A program made the position numbers and the translations under genes. The notes under the pieces were generated by a model. It had not been told where the DNA came from and ran no database searches. It worked only from the letters and a program-made list of their open reading frames with translations. 64,000 bases of DNA from Leguminivora glycinivorella (taxonomy: Eukaryota > Arthropoda > Insecta > Lepidoptera > Tortricidae), in assembly GCF_023078275.1 (NCBI RefSeq), contig NC_062980.1, positions 6,746,401 to 6,810,400 on the forward strand. The letters are read 5' to 3'. Numbering within the stretch: position 1 is the stretch's first letter; the number at the start of each line of letters is the position of its first letter. Below are positions 11,601 to 26,600 of this stretch, in pieces.

Positions 11601-14600
11601 CAAAATGAGTCTTGGCCTCCGACACGAGTGTACGCCAATCATCCCGATCCTTAGCGACGTCCCTCCAGTTGTATGCTTGAAGATCGTGCAGATCCGCTTC
11701 AACGGCATCACCCCAACGATATCTAGGCCGTCCACTTGGCCTCCGTCCTACTGAGACACCTAGGTATGCCCTTTTCGCGCCACGATCATCCTCCATTCTT
11801 AAAACGTGGCCGAGCCAACGGAGACGATGGGCCTTAGTCTCGCCGATGATGTTAGGCGCAGCCACAAGGTCTTCAATTTCGGCATTTTTGAGGAGCCTTA
11901 AACTACCATCCGCTCTCCTGACAGGACCCAAGATCTTTCTTAGCACTTTCCTTTCTGCCACCAGTAACTTATTTTCTTCTTTAAGGGTCAGTGTCCAAGT
12001 CTCGCATCCGTACATGAGTATTGGTCGTATGACGGTCTTATATATACGTATTTTTGTGGTCTTACTCAGGAGCTTGGACACCAACACCTTATGAAGGGCG
12101 GCACTACATCGCAAGGCGTTTTGGATTCGAATGTCAATTTCCTCCTCCCGGGTATTGGTGTCGGTGACGGTGCAACCTAAGTATTTGAATTTGGCCACCC
12201 CCTTGTAAACGGTATCTACAACATGGAGATCTTCTCTTCTGACCCGTGTGTTGAATATTGCTGCCTGCTTGAATATTGAATGCACCTGCTAAACTTACCT
12301 CTATTATAGGAAAATTTTACTTATTGAATCCGAAAAAAAAGGCGTACAAATATTTTTGTATTTAACGTACAATTTATTTCACCTACTGAATGGGGATGAA
12401 CTAGAAGAGGCGATGGCATATGAAAGCCAGTGACAACCAACGACCCAGTGGCACCTGACTCCATTCTCAAAACTATATTTTTCCGATGCAAGACTGGGTG
12501 TGGGGTGCGATGCGGCTGCCGAAAAGCAGGAATTGCCTGCTTCAGTGTCTGTGGTGTATGCTCGGGAGCATGCACTAACGGAGCTCCCATCGAAGTAGAG
12601 ACGGAAGATAGTTAGGAATTTTATTTATGAATTTATCCCACCAAAGCAATACTGGGCGGTCGTGATGCTTTGCTCGTCAAGTCAGCTACAATGTGATCGG
12701 ATCGCTGCGCGAGACAAACTGAGCGAGCGCTGCTGTAATGTCGTTCAACACCCCTGCTGGGGTGTGTGTAGTCCCTTCCGCGCTGGGCGCTGTGAGGGCT
12801 GTATCTGGTCGCGCCCCATCCTTGTGGGGCGGTCTTACGTCGACGTTTTGAGGACGACTGGGATGAGCGAGCGCCGACCGCGCGGTGGCTTATAAAGGGC
12901 TGCGCGCGCGCGCGGGGTAAGTGCGTTTTCACATTATCCGATCCGATATCGGAAGTAGGACCGATATCCCGTACATTTAAGGCGCCGTCTTGGATTTTTG
13001 CCTTTGAAATCCTTCCGACATCCGATGTCGGATCGGATAATGTGAAAACGCAGTAAGGCGGGCTGCTAGTGCTAGTACCAGGCTTATTGAGGAGCGCTTA
13101 TAGCTCATACTTTTACTACGCGCGTTGGTTTCTTTTTACGTTGAATTATAACACGTTTATGTGAAATAGTTTTTGAGTTAGAAGGGGGTCAAATGTGGCT
13201 CCAAACGGTTCGTGTAATATTACACACGATGCTGCTTGCTACTTTTGTTACTTGAACCTGGCTTGACACGCTACCGCGTCTCTATAAGAATAAACGTATT
13301 GTTCATAAACAAATGGGTTTATTCCTTTATTGTCCATCTTTTCCCTTCCATATCTCATGAACGATTGGTCCCAGGTAAAAAGTGTATAAGACTTTTTTGT
13401 AGAGAATTTTATGAAGATTACTTGTGTTTCAGAACATTTTTTGCTATGTGCCACAGTTTAAGAGTTATTCGCGAAAAACTAAAAAAAGGGACCTTTACAC
13501 CCCCCTCCACCCATTAGCTCCTCCCCTACCCATCAGTACTTTGAGTATGTGGATTAGAACACCATTCCCTACAACTATGCCAAAATTCGCCTATACACGA
13601 ATTATTTCCGCCGACGGACAGTTAAATGTCTTCGTTATGCGTGCTAAATAGTCGACAGCGTCGCTCGTGAAGTATCGAAGTCCGTGGGTGACCCGTCGTA
13701 CTTAGTTACGGAGCATTCGAAAACGTCTTCTCGCACAGTTCGTCTAGGATCGTCATATCCGATAACCGAGGAGACTTACGACTATTCATCTTTTTCGCCA
13801 ATCCGAGGGTATAAATAAGGATAATAGAAAAGTAAACTTATAGATACTGAAATTTAGAAAAGGATGAAACTTACCCAGTAGGTGACGGCGCTCTGCTCCT
13901 GAAAGGTGCCGATGATGGCGCTGCGGACATGTTTCTCTTTCACCGGGGTCTCCACGGAATTGGTCGCTTTCTGGACTGCTAGCGTCTGCAATACAGGAAT
14001 ATGACTTATTTATATAAAGAATAGAATAGATATATATGGCAAGACATATTACACATTATTTATAACAAAACAAAGGAATGAAGAGCACGAAATGGCCTCA
14101 TCTGAGCGTGTTGCTGGTTGGTAAAGGTTCTATATGTGTTACGATAGGTATCTATGTATATTTAGATTAAATGAACTAGGTACTACAGGGCCACCAGAGA
14201 GTATCGTTCATCGACGGTTAATTAAACTTTGTTTATGCTAGAATTTCTAAACGTTTGATCTTGGATCAGATTTTTATTGCATGTAGGTACTAAATACTAA
14301 ATAGGTATCACACTTCATAATTAATGAATATGACTCCAAAACTACACATGCATCGAAAACGCAAACTAGTCGTATGTAAAATTCGACTGCTTTTACTAGT
14401 TAATCGCAATCAATGACTAAGAAATGAATCAGGTAAAAACAATTATAAACCCATTATTTAATACAGGAAATGTTTAATTTTTATTCAGTACCTATAGATT
14501 ACCGCGATTGAGTGCAAAATCTTCCTCAAACGTAACTCGTGAATCATCGGATTGTGTGTCGTAAATCGTAAACAAGTTCCTCGAACATCGCGTACGCAGG

Positions 14601-17600
14601 GGACAATTAAACGCGAATCCAAGAAGGACGTGAACTTGGCCTTGCGAACTCATTCTGTTTGAAGGAAGTAGGTATATTATTATTTTAAAAACTGTATATA
14701 AATAAACAAATAAAATTCGAAACGGAAATTCTCGATAGTAAGATACAAAATACAAACAATGCGATATGACGTGGACAACAGTAGCGGCACGTGTATAATT
14801 TTCCATTCCATCCAATAGCCTAAACATTTTCAGATTTTTCTCAAGGCATATATAGCTAGTTAATAGTTATTTGTTATACAAGGGGGCAAAGTTGTATTTT
14901 AACGCCGAGTGTGGAATTGAAAAACGAGCAAGTGAAAGGATTCTATAGTTGAACCACGAGCGAAACGAGTGGTTCGAGAATAGAATCCTGAACTTGCGAG
15001 TTTTTTAACACACGAGAAGTAAAATACATTTGCACCCGAGTGTAACACAAAACTTTTCCCCTCACTATAGCGAGGAAACTACAACGCAAAAAATGCGTTT
15101 ATCACTGAGTCCAGTAGTTCCACAGGTGGTAAATCATCTTTATTACTAGATTTACCTACTTTTATCAATTTTAAAACAGTTAATTTGACTATATTCAAGG
15201 TCAAATTACTTTACCCACTAGTGGATAAAATGCGTTTTTACCCGCTGCTATTAAAGGACAAAACACGTGTTTCCGAGCTAGGGAGGGGAAAAAATTTTGA
15301 CGCGTCTTCTCTTTATTCATATTCACAACCAATATTATCAATACCGAAGGTACCGAAAGTTGCAAAAGAAACGTGTATTGTACAAAGAGTATACATAGGT
15401 ACAGTCACGAACTTTAATTTGTTGATCCACTTCTAGCTCATTTCATACTGGAACGTCATAGCTTAACTATGCTTCACTATGAAATGTCCAGTATAAAATG
15501 AGCTAGAAGTGGATCAACAATAAAAGTCCGTGACTGTACTCTATAGTTAAGTGGTCTCGTCGGCTCATCATCAAAACGACTATATAATGAGGGGGTAATG
15601 ACTCGCGAACTCGCGACAGTTATCTCGCGTGACGACATCATCACACTTCATCGTTAGCCGACACTTATGACACTAACAATATACAAAAGCTAACTGTATC
15701 ATAATTACTAGAGCAGACGACAAAACAGAACAAAATACAATGATTTAACTAGATTTATAGATACCGCTACGGGCACGCACGTAAAAGTTCGAGTTCAGTG
15801 TCGCATTTTCTTTCTCCCGATCCAAGTTTTTTGTTATTTTAGCCCCGAAAAACAACAAAGCAATGCACTGCGCTCTTTGTGTTTACTTCTTTGTATTTTT
15901 TGTTTCCTTTAGCCTCGCACGTAAATCGCACGTCGCTGCATGCCTGAAAGACCGTTTCTGAAAAGGCGACGTGCCTTCGCCTTTGAATGGAATTCGCCTT
16001 TGAATTTGATTGCTCCAATAAACACTGGTCACTGTCACTGTGGGGCCGAAAGGCCTGGAAATCTGTCATCCGGAGTCATGTGATCCACTTAGGGTCGTAT
16101 TAAGTCACGATCCTCAGCATTAAGGAGAGCGAAGCTTAAATGAGGAGTGGAGTGACATGTAAAGTTAGAGCTATATTTAACGTTTCTAAGTTCGTGGATT
16201 GCGGGCGGTGCAACGTGCAACATGCCCTCCAAGAATAACCCTGAACCACAGGCATAGCGTACTCGCATTTCAAGTTCTAAGTCAACAATCGTGTTGACTA
16301 TTTAGGGCTGTCAAAAATCAAGTAATTGTCTTAATCTGTGGTAATGCACGTATGTACACGTACAGTGGATTACAAAGAGATGTGTCCACTTTTTCACCTT
16401 ATTTCATTGTAATAAGGTGAAAAAGTGGATATTTACATCTCTTTATAGTCGACTGTACCTACAGTGATGTCAACTCTAAATAATTGCTATAGCAATGCAA
16501 TCCGGAATCGCTCGATCGGAATCGGGTCAGACCCCTGGTAAAAGGAAAATCTAAATATTTTCCGTAATGTTCTTAGTAAAATAAATAATAAAATAAAATA
16601 GCCTTTTATTTCATGCTTTAAAAAATTTAACAATTTATATAGTTTTCATATTTCCCTTTTTAATATAGTCATACTAGTTATGAAAAACCGGCCAAGAGCG
16701 TGTCGGGCCACGCTCAGTGTAGGGTTCCGTAGTTTTCCTTATTTTTCTCAAAAACTACTAAATCTATCAAGTTCAAAACAATTTTCCTAGAAAGTCTTTA
16801 TAAAGTTCTACTTTTGTGATTTTTTTCATATTTTTTAAACAAATGGTTCAAAAGTTAGAGGGGGGGGACGCACTTTTTTTTCCTTTAGGAGCGATTATTT
16901 CCGAAAATGAAAATATTATCAAAAAACGATGTTAGTAAACCCTTATTCATTTTTAAATACCTATCCAACAATATATCACACGTTGGGGTTGGAATGAAAA
17001 AAAATATCAGCCCCCACTTTACATGTATTGGGGGTACCCTAATAAAACATTTTTTTCTATTTTTTATTTTTGCACTTTGTTGGCGTGATTGATATGCATA
17101 TTGGTACCAAATTTCAGCTTTGTAGTGCTTACGGTTACTGAGATTATCCGCGGACGGACGGACGGACGGACGGACGGGCAGACAGACATGGCGAAACTAT
17201 AAGGGTTCCTAGTTGACTACGGAACCCTAAAAAAAGCTGCACTTTTAGATGGAAGCAAGCCCCTTTGCATGGTGATAGTAGACATCTCGAAATCTCATCC
17301 CTTAGGAAGCCGAGCGCAGCGAGGTGTTTTATGAAAATGAAAAAAATTCTATCTTTTTATCATATGGTCCGATTTTGACAAATCGTATCTCAAATGAAAG
17401 ATATTGATTAGTGCAACTTAAAAAAAAAAAAATATTGTTCAGAAAAAGTAACAAAAAAATTGAAAAATGTAAATTTACGTATCGCATTAAACAACTTCAA
17501 AGAATGAATGACAAAATGTAGAATATCGATATACGAGTTTTTTTATATCAAAGACAGATAAATTCATAATTGAAAACTAAAAACCGCATCGAAATCGGAT

Positions 17601-20600
17601 CAGTAGTTTTTAAGGTACATGTTGCCAAAGTTGAAAAAGTTTAGTTTATATGATCACTTTGCAATTCCTTTGCCAGAAAGTCAGAAATAATCTATTTTTC
17701 TTAGACATAAAAGTACACAGTGACAGTACACATCAAAATAAAAGTTTTTTTCTCGAGGATATCATAATTTAAGCCCTTAGAAGGACGAGCGTAGTGAGGA
17801 CTATTAAAAACTGTTAAAAAAATTCTATTATTTTTGTGCTTTGTCCGATTTTGACAAAAAATGTGTCAATTGAAAGGTATTGTTTAATGTAATCGAAAAA
17901 TATATTTAAAAAAAAAATTGCTAATAACGTGTAAGAAAAAATTAAAAAAAACTTAAATTTTCGTATCACGCTGAATAACTGCTAAGAACGACAGATAAGA
18001 TATACAATGTCGATACATGAGTTTTTAAAATCAAAGACAAATAAATTCATAATTATAAACTGAAAACCGAATCGAAATCGGATCAGTAGTTTTTAAGAGA
18101 CAAGTTGCCAAAGTTGGCTTAGTTTGTTTATATGGTCGCTTTTAAATTATTCAGCCAAAAAGTCAGAAATAATATATTTTTCTTACAGCTAAGAGTATGC
18201 ATTGATAGAAGACATCATAATAAATGATTTTCGCTGAGGATATAAAAATTTCATCCCTTAGGAATCCGAGCGTAGCGAGGTCTGCAACGAAAAACAACAA
18301 AAAAACAAGATTTTTTTTTTTGGGTGGTCTGATTTTTACAAAACGTGTGTCAGTTGAAAGAAATTAATTTATGTAACATAAAAAAAAACTTGGTTTTTTG
18401 TTGTTTTTCGTTGCAGACCTCGCTACGCTCGGATTCCTAAGGGATGAAATTTTTATATCCTCAGCGAAAATCATTTATTATGATGTCTTCTATCAATGCA
18501 TACTCTTAGCTGTAAGAAAATATATTATTTCTGACTTTTTGGCTGAATAATTTAAAAGCGACCATATAAACAAACTAAGCCAACTTTGGCAACTTGTATC
18601 TTAAAAACTACTGATCCGATTTCGATTCGGTTTTCAGTTTATAATTATGAATTTATTTGTCTTTGATTTTAAAAACTCATATATCGACATTGTATATCTT
18701 ATCTGTCGTTCTTAGCAGTTATTCAGCGTGATACGAAAATTTAAGGTTTTTTTAATTTTTTCTTACACGTTTTTAGCAATTTTTTTTTTAATTTTTTTTT
18801 CGATTACATTAAACAATACCTTTCAATTGACACATTTTTTGTCAAAATCGGACAAAGCACAAAAATAATAGAATTTTTTTTAACAGTTTTTAATAGTCCT
18901 CACTACGCTCGTCCTTCTAAGGGCTTAAATTATGACATCCTCGAGAAAAAACTTTTATTTTGATGTGACAGTACTGTCACTGTGTACTTTTATGTCTAAG
19001 AAAAATAGATTATTTCTGACTTTCTGGCAAAAGAATTGCAAAGTGATCATATAAACTAAACTTTTCCAACTTTGGCAACTTGTACCTTAAAAACTACTGA
19101 TCCGATTTCGATGCGGTTTTTAGTTTTCAATTATGAATTTATCTGTCTTTGATATAAAAAAACTCGTATATCGATATTCTACATTTTGTCATTCATTCTT
19201 TGAAGTTGTTTAATGCGATACGTAAATTTACATTTTTCAATTTTTTTGTTACTTTTTCTGAACAATATTTTTTTTTAATTTTTTTTAAGTTGCACTAATC
19301 AATATCTTTCATTTGAGATACGATTTGTCAAAATCGGACGATATGATAAAAAGATAGAATTTTTTTCATTTTCATAAAACACCTCGCTGCGCTCGGCTTC
19401 CTAAGGGATGAAATTTCGATATCCTCGGAAAAAATTGTTTACTATGATGTTTACTATCACCATGCAAAGCGGCTTGCTTCCATCTAAAAGTGCAGCTTTT
19501 GGTCAAAAATTCTCCATAACAAGTATGACTAACATCCATAACAATCGGCTGCAGATAGACTAAGGAATGATTCTATATATACAACCTTGTTAAGTTTACA
19601 ATAAGGTAAGAAGTAGAACAACGGTTAACGGTAGTTGTTTATGTTGTTATATTTAAAACAGCACGCGTGGGTTTAACAGAATTAGACTGACTAAAAATGT
19701 AAAGGGCGATGACACGCTTTCTGAAGGATTTAAAACACGATTGCACGTTTCTTTCTGAAAGATGTGTTAAGTTGTAAGGTTATTGAAATTAATAAACGCT
19801 GGCTGCGACTTATAAACGAGTTACGAGGTAAACAAAAAACAAAACTACTTATTTTTATCAGTTAGCTAATATAACACACTACAAGACATCTTAATCTGCT
19901 TGGAATATTTTTTCTGTAGAAACTTCAGCTCGCACATAAGGACATAACGTATTATCAAGATTAGAATATAAATGCAAGAATAATTGAAAGTTATAAGTTG
20001 TATAGGTAACATAATAGCATATAGCATTGGGCCAATCCGAGCGATGAAGTTACTCACAAATCAAGGTTTTATAGAAAGGAAGCATTGAAGCACAGATTAT
20101 TAAACTGAATATACTAAACATAAAATCGTAGATGCGAGTTATTTGGTTACGTGACCCGGTTACCTCAAAATGCTATTGTTTGGATAGCTTCTATTAAAGG
20201 TAACGACTGTCAATTGTCTAAAGGCAAGCATAATCAATTATCACTAATCTACGCAAGTACTTATACGCTTTGTTTAAATAGCCGGTAAACTGGTTGACGA
20301 ATTGATAATGCGGTTTTACGGTAGAAGGGCCTTCAGGTAAGGACACAAGATCTTTATTTTTTTTTAAATGTAGTTACTAAACTGTCGCAATAATGAAGAG
20401 GTTGCTTGAGATAGTTGTGACTGTTGTGAGGCGTGATTTAATTCTATTTGGTAGATCTAGAGGGCATACTTTGTACTGGTCCGGTTTATCCTATCCCCCG
20501 CCCACAATGAAAAAGCATACTAGGTAGGTGTAGGTACTTAATATAGTACTTATGATGTACTTAAATGCTTGTCAGTTTTCAATTCGAAAGCTTTTATTTA

Positions 20601-23600
20601 ACCGCTCAAACGATTTTTAGGGATGTTTTCTTGTTGACTAACCGAATAAAATTTACAATGACCAGACGGTTTCGACAAGCCGTTACATTTCTCAAGTGAT
20701 TCTCGTAAGAGTTATGAGTTTAGGTAAATTGATTTAGATTTTTCGTGTATTAAGTTTTTAAAACTTTTCGAAATGGAGAAGCCATTGATGTTGGACAACA
20801 AACAGTTGGTCTAATCAGCCTGCTGAACGGCAACGGCCTCTGAATCTGAAGGTGAGTATATTTTGTATTTTTTGACAAGAAGTAAAAAGTCACAGCGCCG
20901 AAGATCTGAGGGGTTACCATGACATGACGTGACGTACCTACTGCAGTCGTTCTGTTTAGATTGATAAAGGGACAGATACATGTAGAATATGTAGATTATT
21001 GTAAAGCGCTATCCCTTTCACTCAATCTAAACGAAACTGCTTTAGTAAGTAGGTCATGATCATCATTATTGTCTTGACAGATGATTTAAACAGCAATTTA
21101 GTACGTGAGGGACAACGTCTCTCATGAGTGTACAACCCTGTACGGGACTGGCATTTACGGTCGCATTTGTGACAATTACAACCAGGAGTCGTGTCAGTAA
21201 CGTCCTTTCTAGGCTTGTGCCTCTTTCAATTCAATTCAATTCAAATCTTTATTGCGATCATGTTCATTTTATACAGGTGTTAGGTAGTAATATAGTTGGT
21301 ACATGATACCCTGATAGGGCACAGCAAAGTTTCTTACATACTAAAGTACATACATTAGTTACATTACATTACATTATATTATATTTTTATAGACGTTTAT
21401 ACAATTATTAATATCTATTTTACATTTTACATTATTTAAACTTTCTCATTTATATTATCATCATTCATCATTTAAATATTCGTTGAGTGAATAGTAGCAC
21501 TTGTCTATCAAAAGAGATTTAATAACGTTAAACATTTTTTTATCATTTTCTATATTCTTAATAGCATCTGGTAGTTTATTAAATATCTTGATGGCCATTA
21601 CATAGGTGCTACTGGAATGTTTTTTAATTCTAGAGGCCGGTAGCAATAATTTGTTTTGGTGTCTCAGTAGGTGCGTTGTGGGTAATTCGCGTCGTTTTTT
21701 AAATATGTGTATATTTTGCCTCGCAAATTTACACAAAACTTTACGCGTAAACGTCTTTACGCGTTTACGGGCTAGATCTTCGAACCATGCGTTGTCATGG
21801 ATTTAGCAACCTCCACTTATCGTCATGGTAGCCTCCTGAAAGGCCGTTGCCGTCCAGCCGATAGATCATCATTATAGTCAGTAATAGCCATAGACATCTT
21901 AGACCCACTTGCACCAAGTCACCAACCACTTAACTCAGGGTTAGTGGGCTGTCATCTGTCAAATTCCATTTAAAATGGTGGGTTCACCCTCCATTTTCGT
22001 TGGTGCAAGTGGCCTTTAATGAATAGAATGAAGTGTGCAAAGAGTTACTTACCAGCTGATGGAATCGCTTGTCGTTTGGGTTGGCCATGACTAGATTAGT
22101 GCTCGGCGGTCATGCATTAGTTAAAGTGCGGGATGTGGCGCTGAAACGAGACGCGCCACACCTGTTTAGTACTGTTAGTGGGGAACGGTCTTCAGGCAAA
22201 TGGTACACTTTGGCAATGCAAAACTGGATGATTTCCTAAAAACAATGACTACCAGATTTGGTAGGTTTTTAGGAACCGGTGATTACCAGTAGATTTCAGG
22301 ACTACTGGTGAATGATTAGGGTGTCTTCATACCTATCGAAACAAATCGAAAAAGATGTCGCCAGCTCGCCAGCGTGGCGCGGTCGGTAACTCGGCACCTT
22401 ACGTTAGAAACCCCGTCTATTTCGCTGTTATTTCATAGATTGTTTATGGGCTGTGACCGATGACTCATCAATAGGTGTAGGGAGATACTTGGGAAAGTTT
22501 CCTAGATTCGCAAGATATATATTACTTTTAATAGAATGAACAAAAAATCGAATTAAATCTTTGAGCGAAATACGTAATGTGTATCACGTCTTGTTATTGG
22601 TACATACGTCTTGTAGACTGCCAAAAATGCACCATTTGCATGAAAACGACACTAAGTAATAAAGAGCAACACAAATAGCGTATACATTTAAATAAATAAG
22701 GTTTAATTATCCATGTATTGTCAAAATATTATAATTAACATATCTGCTAAATTATGGATCATTTAATTGTACACGCTTTCCGAAAACATCTAATTTTTAG
22801 GCACATATTTAAGAAGACATGAGTAGTATTGCCTGTTAGTGTGCTACAATACAGACAAATACAGACGTATTAAGTAAGTACTATAAGTAGGTAAGTGTGT
22901 AGGTAATATTGCCTTCGGTTAGCGTTATAGTTAGCGGTTTATTTCATAGGTTAAGTGTAAAATGAAAAAAGGAATTCTACTCATGCCAGATATGATACCG
23001 TAAATTGACTCAAAATTCACTTCAATTCCACGTCAAACTCTTCTTCTCTTATCATAGCAATATCATTTTTTGGACAACAGTGTGATAGATTTTTGACGTG
23101 AGGCAGTATTTAAAAAAAATTGATAATATTTAGATTATTTAGCATGGTAGGACAATTTGAGAAAATATACGGTACAATAGTATTCAAAATCGTAACTCAC
23201 AAACTCGTTAGGTACTTGAACAATAATGCTTGTGTTAATGAAAATGAAGTATGAAGTGGAAATGCAGTGCAGTCCTATGGCACGCATGTATTTCATATTA
23301 ACTGTGTTATAGAAACAGAATTATATGTACAATCAACTAATTTAAATCCATAGCCACTGTAGAACTTTTGCATAGTAAACTTCAAAGTAACTTATATAGC
23401 ACATAAAGCACTGTGTCAATAGGACAGGGTTCTAGAGTGGTCTAAAATTCAAATTTTATAACCGTACATCAAACATCACAGTAGGCTCTAGGTAAGCTTT
23501 AGCGTATTATTTTTAAGCTTCAAAATTGTGAGTATTTCAAAACTTGCTTATGTATCGTGGCATTCGTGGCTTTCAAATGTCAAATTCGTTTGTTACCTGA

Positions 23601-26600
23601 AACAAAATAAGTAAAATTAGTTGAGCACTCTTTTATGGAACACATTGGCAAAATTTGATAATGGGGGATATAAAACAGTTTCCGTTTTTAACTACTGATG
23701 GAAATGATATGACAAAGTAGGTACCTAAACAAGGTCTCTTTCTAAATAAAAAAAAATGTAATCACATTTAGTTGACAAAAATCAATAGATACATATTTAA
23801 AATACAAAGCGTGTATACCCGTTTTCATTTTAATCTCATTTAAAGTCAGTGTTTCTTTATATTGTCACACATTTACTTAGGACAGTTCAAAAGGCACATC
23901 ACCTTAACCCAATACTGTCTTCGCTGGCGGGCTAAACTGTAAGGCTTCAAGAACAATATAATCTGAATTAGTGCTGCTTCAGCTGCAATTAAAATCAGGT
24001 CAACCAACATGACGCAAAACAAAAAAAAACAACCAAATTCATATGAAACTTGACGCTACATGTGTTGGTCAAGTCAGCGGACCAGCTTGGCTTGGTGATG
24101 AAATACAATGGCAAACAATGCGAGCAAATGAATTACGCTAAAGTGCATTTAGATGTTAATAAATGCAGAGACCAGTTAATACGTTAGACTGTTTTATAAA
24201 ATAATTACGTCCCTCTTCAATGTAATGGTGGCTTCATTCTGGTTGTTATATATCACCGACAAGAATACATAAAAACCACTGTGGGGTAACCATTATCAAT
24301 TTGTGATGGTGGCATTAAATGGGCTAGTTTACTTGAAATAAAATAGTTTAAGCAGTGCACGAAATAAAGCACCACATAATTAGAAGAAAAACATGAACAG
24401 TAGTTAATATGTTTAAAGAGAAAGATATAAAGTAAATAAATTGACCATGACGTCACTCCTCATTATTTCATAGTAATTGCATATTAAATAAATAAATAAA
24501 TATTGGGGACACCTTACACAGATCAACTTAGCCCCAAACTAAGCAAAGCTTGCACTATGGGTGCTAAGCGACGATATACATACTTACTTAAATAGATAAA
24601 TACATACTTATATACATAGAAAACATCCATGACTCTGGAACAAATATCTGTGCTCATCACACAAATAAATGCCCTTACCGGGATTCGAACCCAGGACCGC
24701 GGTCAGGGCCTTAGCAGGCAGGGTCACTACCGACTGAGCCAGACCAGTCGTCAAATTAGCAAATCGTTTTGACAGTACTTAAAAAGGAACTGATTTGACT
24801 AGGAAACTAGCCTATGCTTGGGATGGAGAGCGTTGGTGCGCAAAATGTGGTGTGGTCGCGAGCCTCAGTCATGAGGAACCAAGGAAGAAGAAGAAATATT
24901 TATTATCGAGGTTCCAATACCATTCCATTTACATCATATCGTTAGTTTCTTTTGGTTGTATCAAAGCTAACGTACTTAAATAAATAAATACATGACATTG
25001 ACATTGCACACCGTGTGTTTTTTTGTTTTCCGTTAAATTCGACATGTCGTTAGGTTTGTTATCAGGTACCAACCTGTATATCACTTTTAGTTAAATTCGC
25101 AAAAAAAATGTTTTCATCGTTTTCATACTTAATACATAAATATCTGGGCAACCGAGCTTCGCTCGGTTCTGTTTCGTATCCTTGACATGTGTCGCCATCT
25201 AGTTCAAAAATGAATAGTACCTACATCGAGCGAAAGAATTCTCAGCCTTAACAACACAACTACTCCACACGAGATGGCGCGCATTTCGCCACAAAAACTT
25301 AAATAGTGTATTTTCTATTCGTTTTATCCTTGACCTGTGTCGCCATCTAGTGTTTGCAATAAATAGTACTTACATCGACCGAAAGAATTCTGTCTTAATA
25401 GTACAACTACTGCACACGAGATGGCGCGCGAAGAAAAACGCATGAAAACTCGAAAATTCGCGTTTTCCGGGACCTAAGAATAAGTTAGACCGATTTTTCA
25501 CCCCCAAAAACCCCCACATAACAAATTTCTGCGAAATCAGAGCGGTTTCCGAGATCGTCAGTGTAAATAAATATATATATAAATAAATAAATAAATAAAT
25601 AAATATACAAGAATTGCTCGTTTAAAAGTATAAGATAAATTAATTAATTAGTATGAAAGACCCTTAAGAATAATATTCAAGTTAGTGTCAAGTGATTGAC
25701 GGCACTTGTCAAAACAAATAACATTGATAAGTGGTAAAGGCTGTCAAACACGTGTTCAGTAATTATTTTTATTTTTTTAATAACTCGATAACCATAAGAG
25801 TTAAGACGCTATAGTTTCTAAGAGAAATTAATTGTATTTGATCTAAGGAACAATCCCTTAAAGTTAACGGAATACAATAAAAACAGGGTGTAAAAACATC
25901 GACTGTCTTTACAATTTCATAATCAGTAACAAATGTAAATAATATGATGTATAAATGAATTATGTACACGGGATAAATGGCCGAGTTCCGTTGTGTCATG
26001 AATGAAATAGTAGTAAATTAGATAATGAAACTGTGTGGTTGTTTATCTTGTACCAGTTCGATTAAAAGCGCGTTGGAATGTGGAATGGAATGAACACGGT
26101 AACATAATTTTACATAATACCAGCCCACATGTCGGTATTGTTAAAAGTGACTTTCAAGATTAAGCATTCGGGTGCGATGAACCGTCTCAATATCGGCAGA
26201 TGGTCCCGTCGTGCAGCAGTCAACTTTGCAACGTAAAGTCTAAATTTAGTAACTTCCTTGCATAGTTTACCAACTTTTTTTGCTGCTTTAGCCGTCAGAA
26301 ACTGCGCTCAATCAGTTTAGCAACTTTTTGAGCCATCTGCCATCTGCCAATCTCATTAATACTCTCAATCTTAGCAGATTTTACTATCGGTATCGAACAG
26401 TCAACGTACCTAAGTGTAAAATTGAGTATTTTCCTTGCATAGTTAATCAACATTGCTACATTAAAGCAGTAAGAAACTGCTACCATAAATTTTAGCAACT
26501 TTTTGCATCCCATTTGGCAACTATCCGAGCTCACGGGTTGGTGACATAGGGCGGCGGTACAGTCACCGTCATAGGTGATCATTTCTGTACCTTGTCGCTT

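Larger units (their letters stand above)
10196..13609. mobile_element. 3.4-kb DNA element with ~0.96-kb inverted arms
   Basis: The left arm starts ggaaataattcgtg (10196) and the right arm ends cacgaattatttcc (13609). They pair inward for ~960 bp, to about 11575 and 12647, apart from a nested hAT-like insert in the left arm. Both arms contain a copy of the agtgcgttttcaca MITE. Both also have a TATA box (ttataagcc at about 10901 and its mirror at about 12888) followed ~30 bp later by a cccagtcgt initiator-like site, facing inward. The ~1.07-kb core holds a LINE fragment and a broken Cys-rich domain. I cannot name the superfamily; no clear target duplication is visible. Confidence 0.65.

Noticed and set aside
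24640..24752. Possible tRNA gene
   Set aside because: Box A and B are present, but the sequence continues into a conserved SINE body and occurs four times; there is no full cloverleaf.
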